DNA of 64,000 bases, from NCBI RefSeq assembly GCF_964063345.1, contig NZ_OZ061318.1, positions 6,262,001-6,326,000 on the forward strand, written 5' to 3'. Positions 63,058 to 64,000 of this stretch are shown here, one piece after another. Source of the stretch: Pseudomonas lini. GTDB taxonomy: Bacteria; Pseudomonadota; Gammaproteobacteria; Pseudomonadales; Pseudomonadaceae. A program made the position numbers and the translations under genes. The notes beneath the pieces are model-generated. The model was not told where the DNA came from, did not search any database, and worked only from the letters and a program-made list of their open reading frames with translations. Position 1 is the first letter of the stretch. Each line of letters begins with the position of its first letter.

Positions 63058-64000
63058 ATGTTGGACGCCAATCTTAAAGCCCAGTTGAAATCGTACCTGG
63101 AACGGGTCACCCAGCCGATCGAGATCGTTGCTTCCCTCGACGACGGTGCGAAATCCCAGGAAATGCTCGCATTACTCAAAGACGTTGCCAGTCTTTCCAC
63201 CCAGATTACGTTGCTCGACAACGGTAACGATGCGCGTAAACCGTCGTTTTCGATCAACCGCCCAGGGGCCGACATCAGCCTGCGTTTCGCCGGTATCCCG
63301 ATGGGCCATGAATTCACATCCTTGGTGCTGGCCCTGCTGCAAGTTGGTGGTCACCCTTCGAAATCCAGTATCGAAGTGATCGAACAGATCCGCTCGCTCA
63401 AAGGCGAGTTCAGCTTCGAGACTTACTTCTCGCTGTCCTGCCAGAACTGCCCGGATGTGGTCCAGGCATTGAACCTGATGGCTGTGCTGAACCCGAACAT
63501 CCGCCACGTCGCCATCGATGGCGCGCTGTTTCAGGCCGAAGTCGACGAGCGCCAGATCATGGCCGTGCCAAGCATTTACCTGAACGGCGTCAACTTCGGC
63601 CAGGGCCGCATGGGCCTGGAAGAGATCCTCGCCAAAATCGACACCAGTGGCATCGAGCGCCAGGCCGAGAAAATCAGTGCCAAAGAAGCCTTTGATGTAC
63701 TGGTCGTCGGCGGTGGCCCGGCCGGTGCTTCGGCGGCGATCTACGCTGCTCGTAAAGGCATTCGCACCGGTGTGGCGGCTGAACGTTTTGGTGGTCAGGT
63801 GCTCGACACCATGGCCATCGAGAACTTCATCTCCGTGCAGGAAACCGAAGGGCCGAAACTGGCCGTGGCGCTGGAAGAGCACGTCAAGCAGTACGACGTG
63901 GACATCATGAACCTGCAACGCGCCGACAAGCTGGTGCCGGGCAAAAATGGCGAACTGCACGAAATCCATTTCGCCAGCGGTGCCTCGTTGAAAGCCAAGA
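63058..64000 (+). CDS. ahpF: Alkyl hydroperoxide reductase subunit F, 3' end cut
   Basis: The frame is open from the ATG at 63058 to the window end, giving 314 residues of a family of about 520. The N-terminal half is the double-thioredoxin domain with the redox pair [14 protein letters not shown] near 129-132, followed by the FAD domain starting [23 protein letters not shown] near 214. The NADH domain and the second CxxC are beyond the edge. An ATG at 63043 is in frame but lacks homology. AhpF passes electrons from NADH to AhpC. Confidence 0.93.
   Translation, partial: MLDANLKAQLKSYLERVTQPIEIVASLDDGAKSQEMLALLKDVASLSTQITLLDNGNDARKPSFSINRPGADISLRFAGIPMGHEFTSLVLALLQVGGHPSKSSIEVIEQIRSLKGEFSFETYFSLSCQNCPDVVQALNLMAVLNPNIRHVAIDGALFQAEVDERQIMAVPSIYLNGVNFGQGRMGLEEILAKIDTSGIERQAEKISAKEAFDVLVVGGGPAGASAAIYAARKGIRTGVAAERFGGQVLDTMAIENFISVQETEGPKLAVALEEHVKQYDVDIMNLQRADKLVPGKNGELHEIHFASGASLKAK

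Overview
The window looks like the chromosome of a Pseudomonas of the P. fluorescens group. The evidence is high GC coding sequence, many GTGGCGAGGG(A/G)GCTTGC-type REP/REPIN repeats between genes, a PhaG transacylase, a MtlE/MtlR polyol system, a DUF6124 gene, and strong similarity of the housekeeping proteins (GalU, Gor, AhpC/AhpF, NirBD, ModABC, GudD) to Pseudomonas proteins as I remember them. No database search was possible.

Layout. 1-6472: the 5' part of a DUF3422 gene, then an operon of one PLP aminotransferase and three different RraA-family proteins under a divergent LysR regulator, then an alpha/beta hydrolase. 6547-8320: a perfect Anr/FNR box in front of a tandem universal stress protein and a phosphoribosyltransferase. 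8357-18392: homospermidine synthase, a small secreted protein, a TonB-dependent receptor, a glucarate module (LysR, GudP-like transporter, GudD), a glutathione transferase and PhaG. 18369-23033: a four-gene, start/stop-overlapping two-component operon. 23159-31653: a SnoaL-like secreted protein, FolD, a DUF6124 gene with a highly structured leader, nirBD behind a sigma-54 promoter and an antitermination-type leader, a CBS protein and a chemoreceptor. 31766-35269: a polyol locus (sorbitol dehydrogenase-like SDR, MtlE-like binding protein, MtlR) without the expected permeases and ATPase.

35553-44909 is the striking part. tRNA-Cys and tRNA-Leu(UAA) are followed by an 8.4-kb segment bounded by direct repeats of about 405 bp that begin in the T-loop of tRNA-Leu. 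The upstream copy carries a beheaded piece of a small gene whose intact version lies at the downstream copy. Inside the repeats is one co-directional operon: luciferase-like monooxygenase, isochorismatase-like cysteine hydrolase, TrpD-like phosphoribosyltransferase, a TrpF domain fused to a second phosphoribosyltransferase, MFS transporter, UbiD-like decarboxylase and HAD phosphatase. I recognise no described pathway with this set. It is the best candidate in the window for an undescribed biosynthetic or catabolic system: PRPP-dependent ribosylation of an aromatic or heteroaromatic acceptor, Amadori isomerisation, decarboxylation, dephosphorylation, and oxidative or hydrolytic tailoring.

44484-64000: small hypothetical genes with their own terminators, topoisomerase IB, modABC behind a ModE-like palindrome, a nitronate monooxygenase-like protein, AcuI/YhdH, a GyrI-like protein, an alkylation-repair trio (Ada without most of its zinc cysteines, AlkB, a second 2-oxoglutarate oxygenase), small conserved genes, galU, gor, a KfrA-like coiled-coil protein divergent from a tyrosine recombinase, and ahpC-ahpF (ahpF cut by the window end). 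Most short or overlapping reading frames elsewhere are antisense shadows of these genes.
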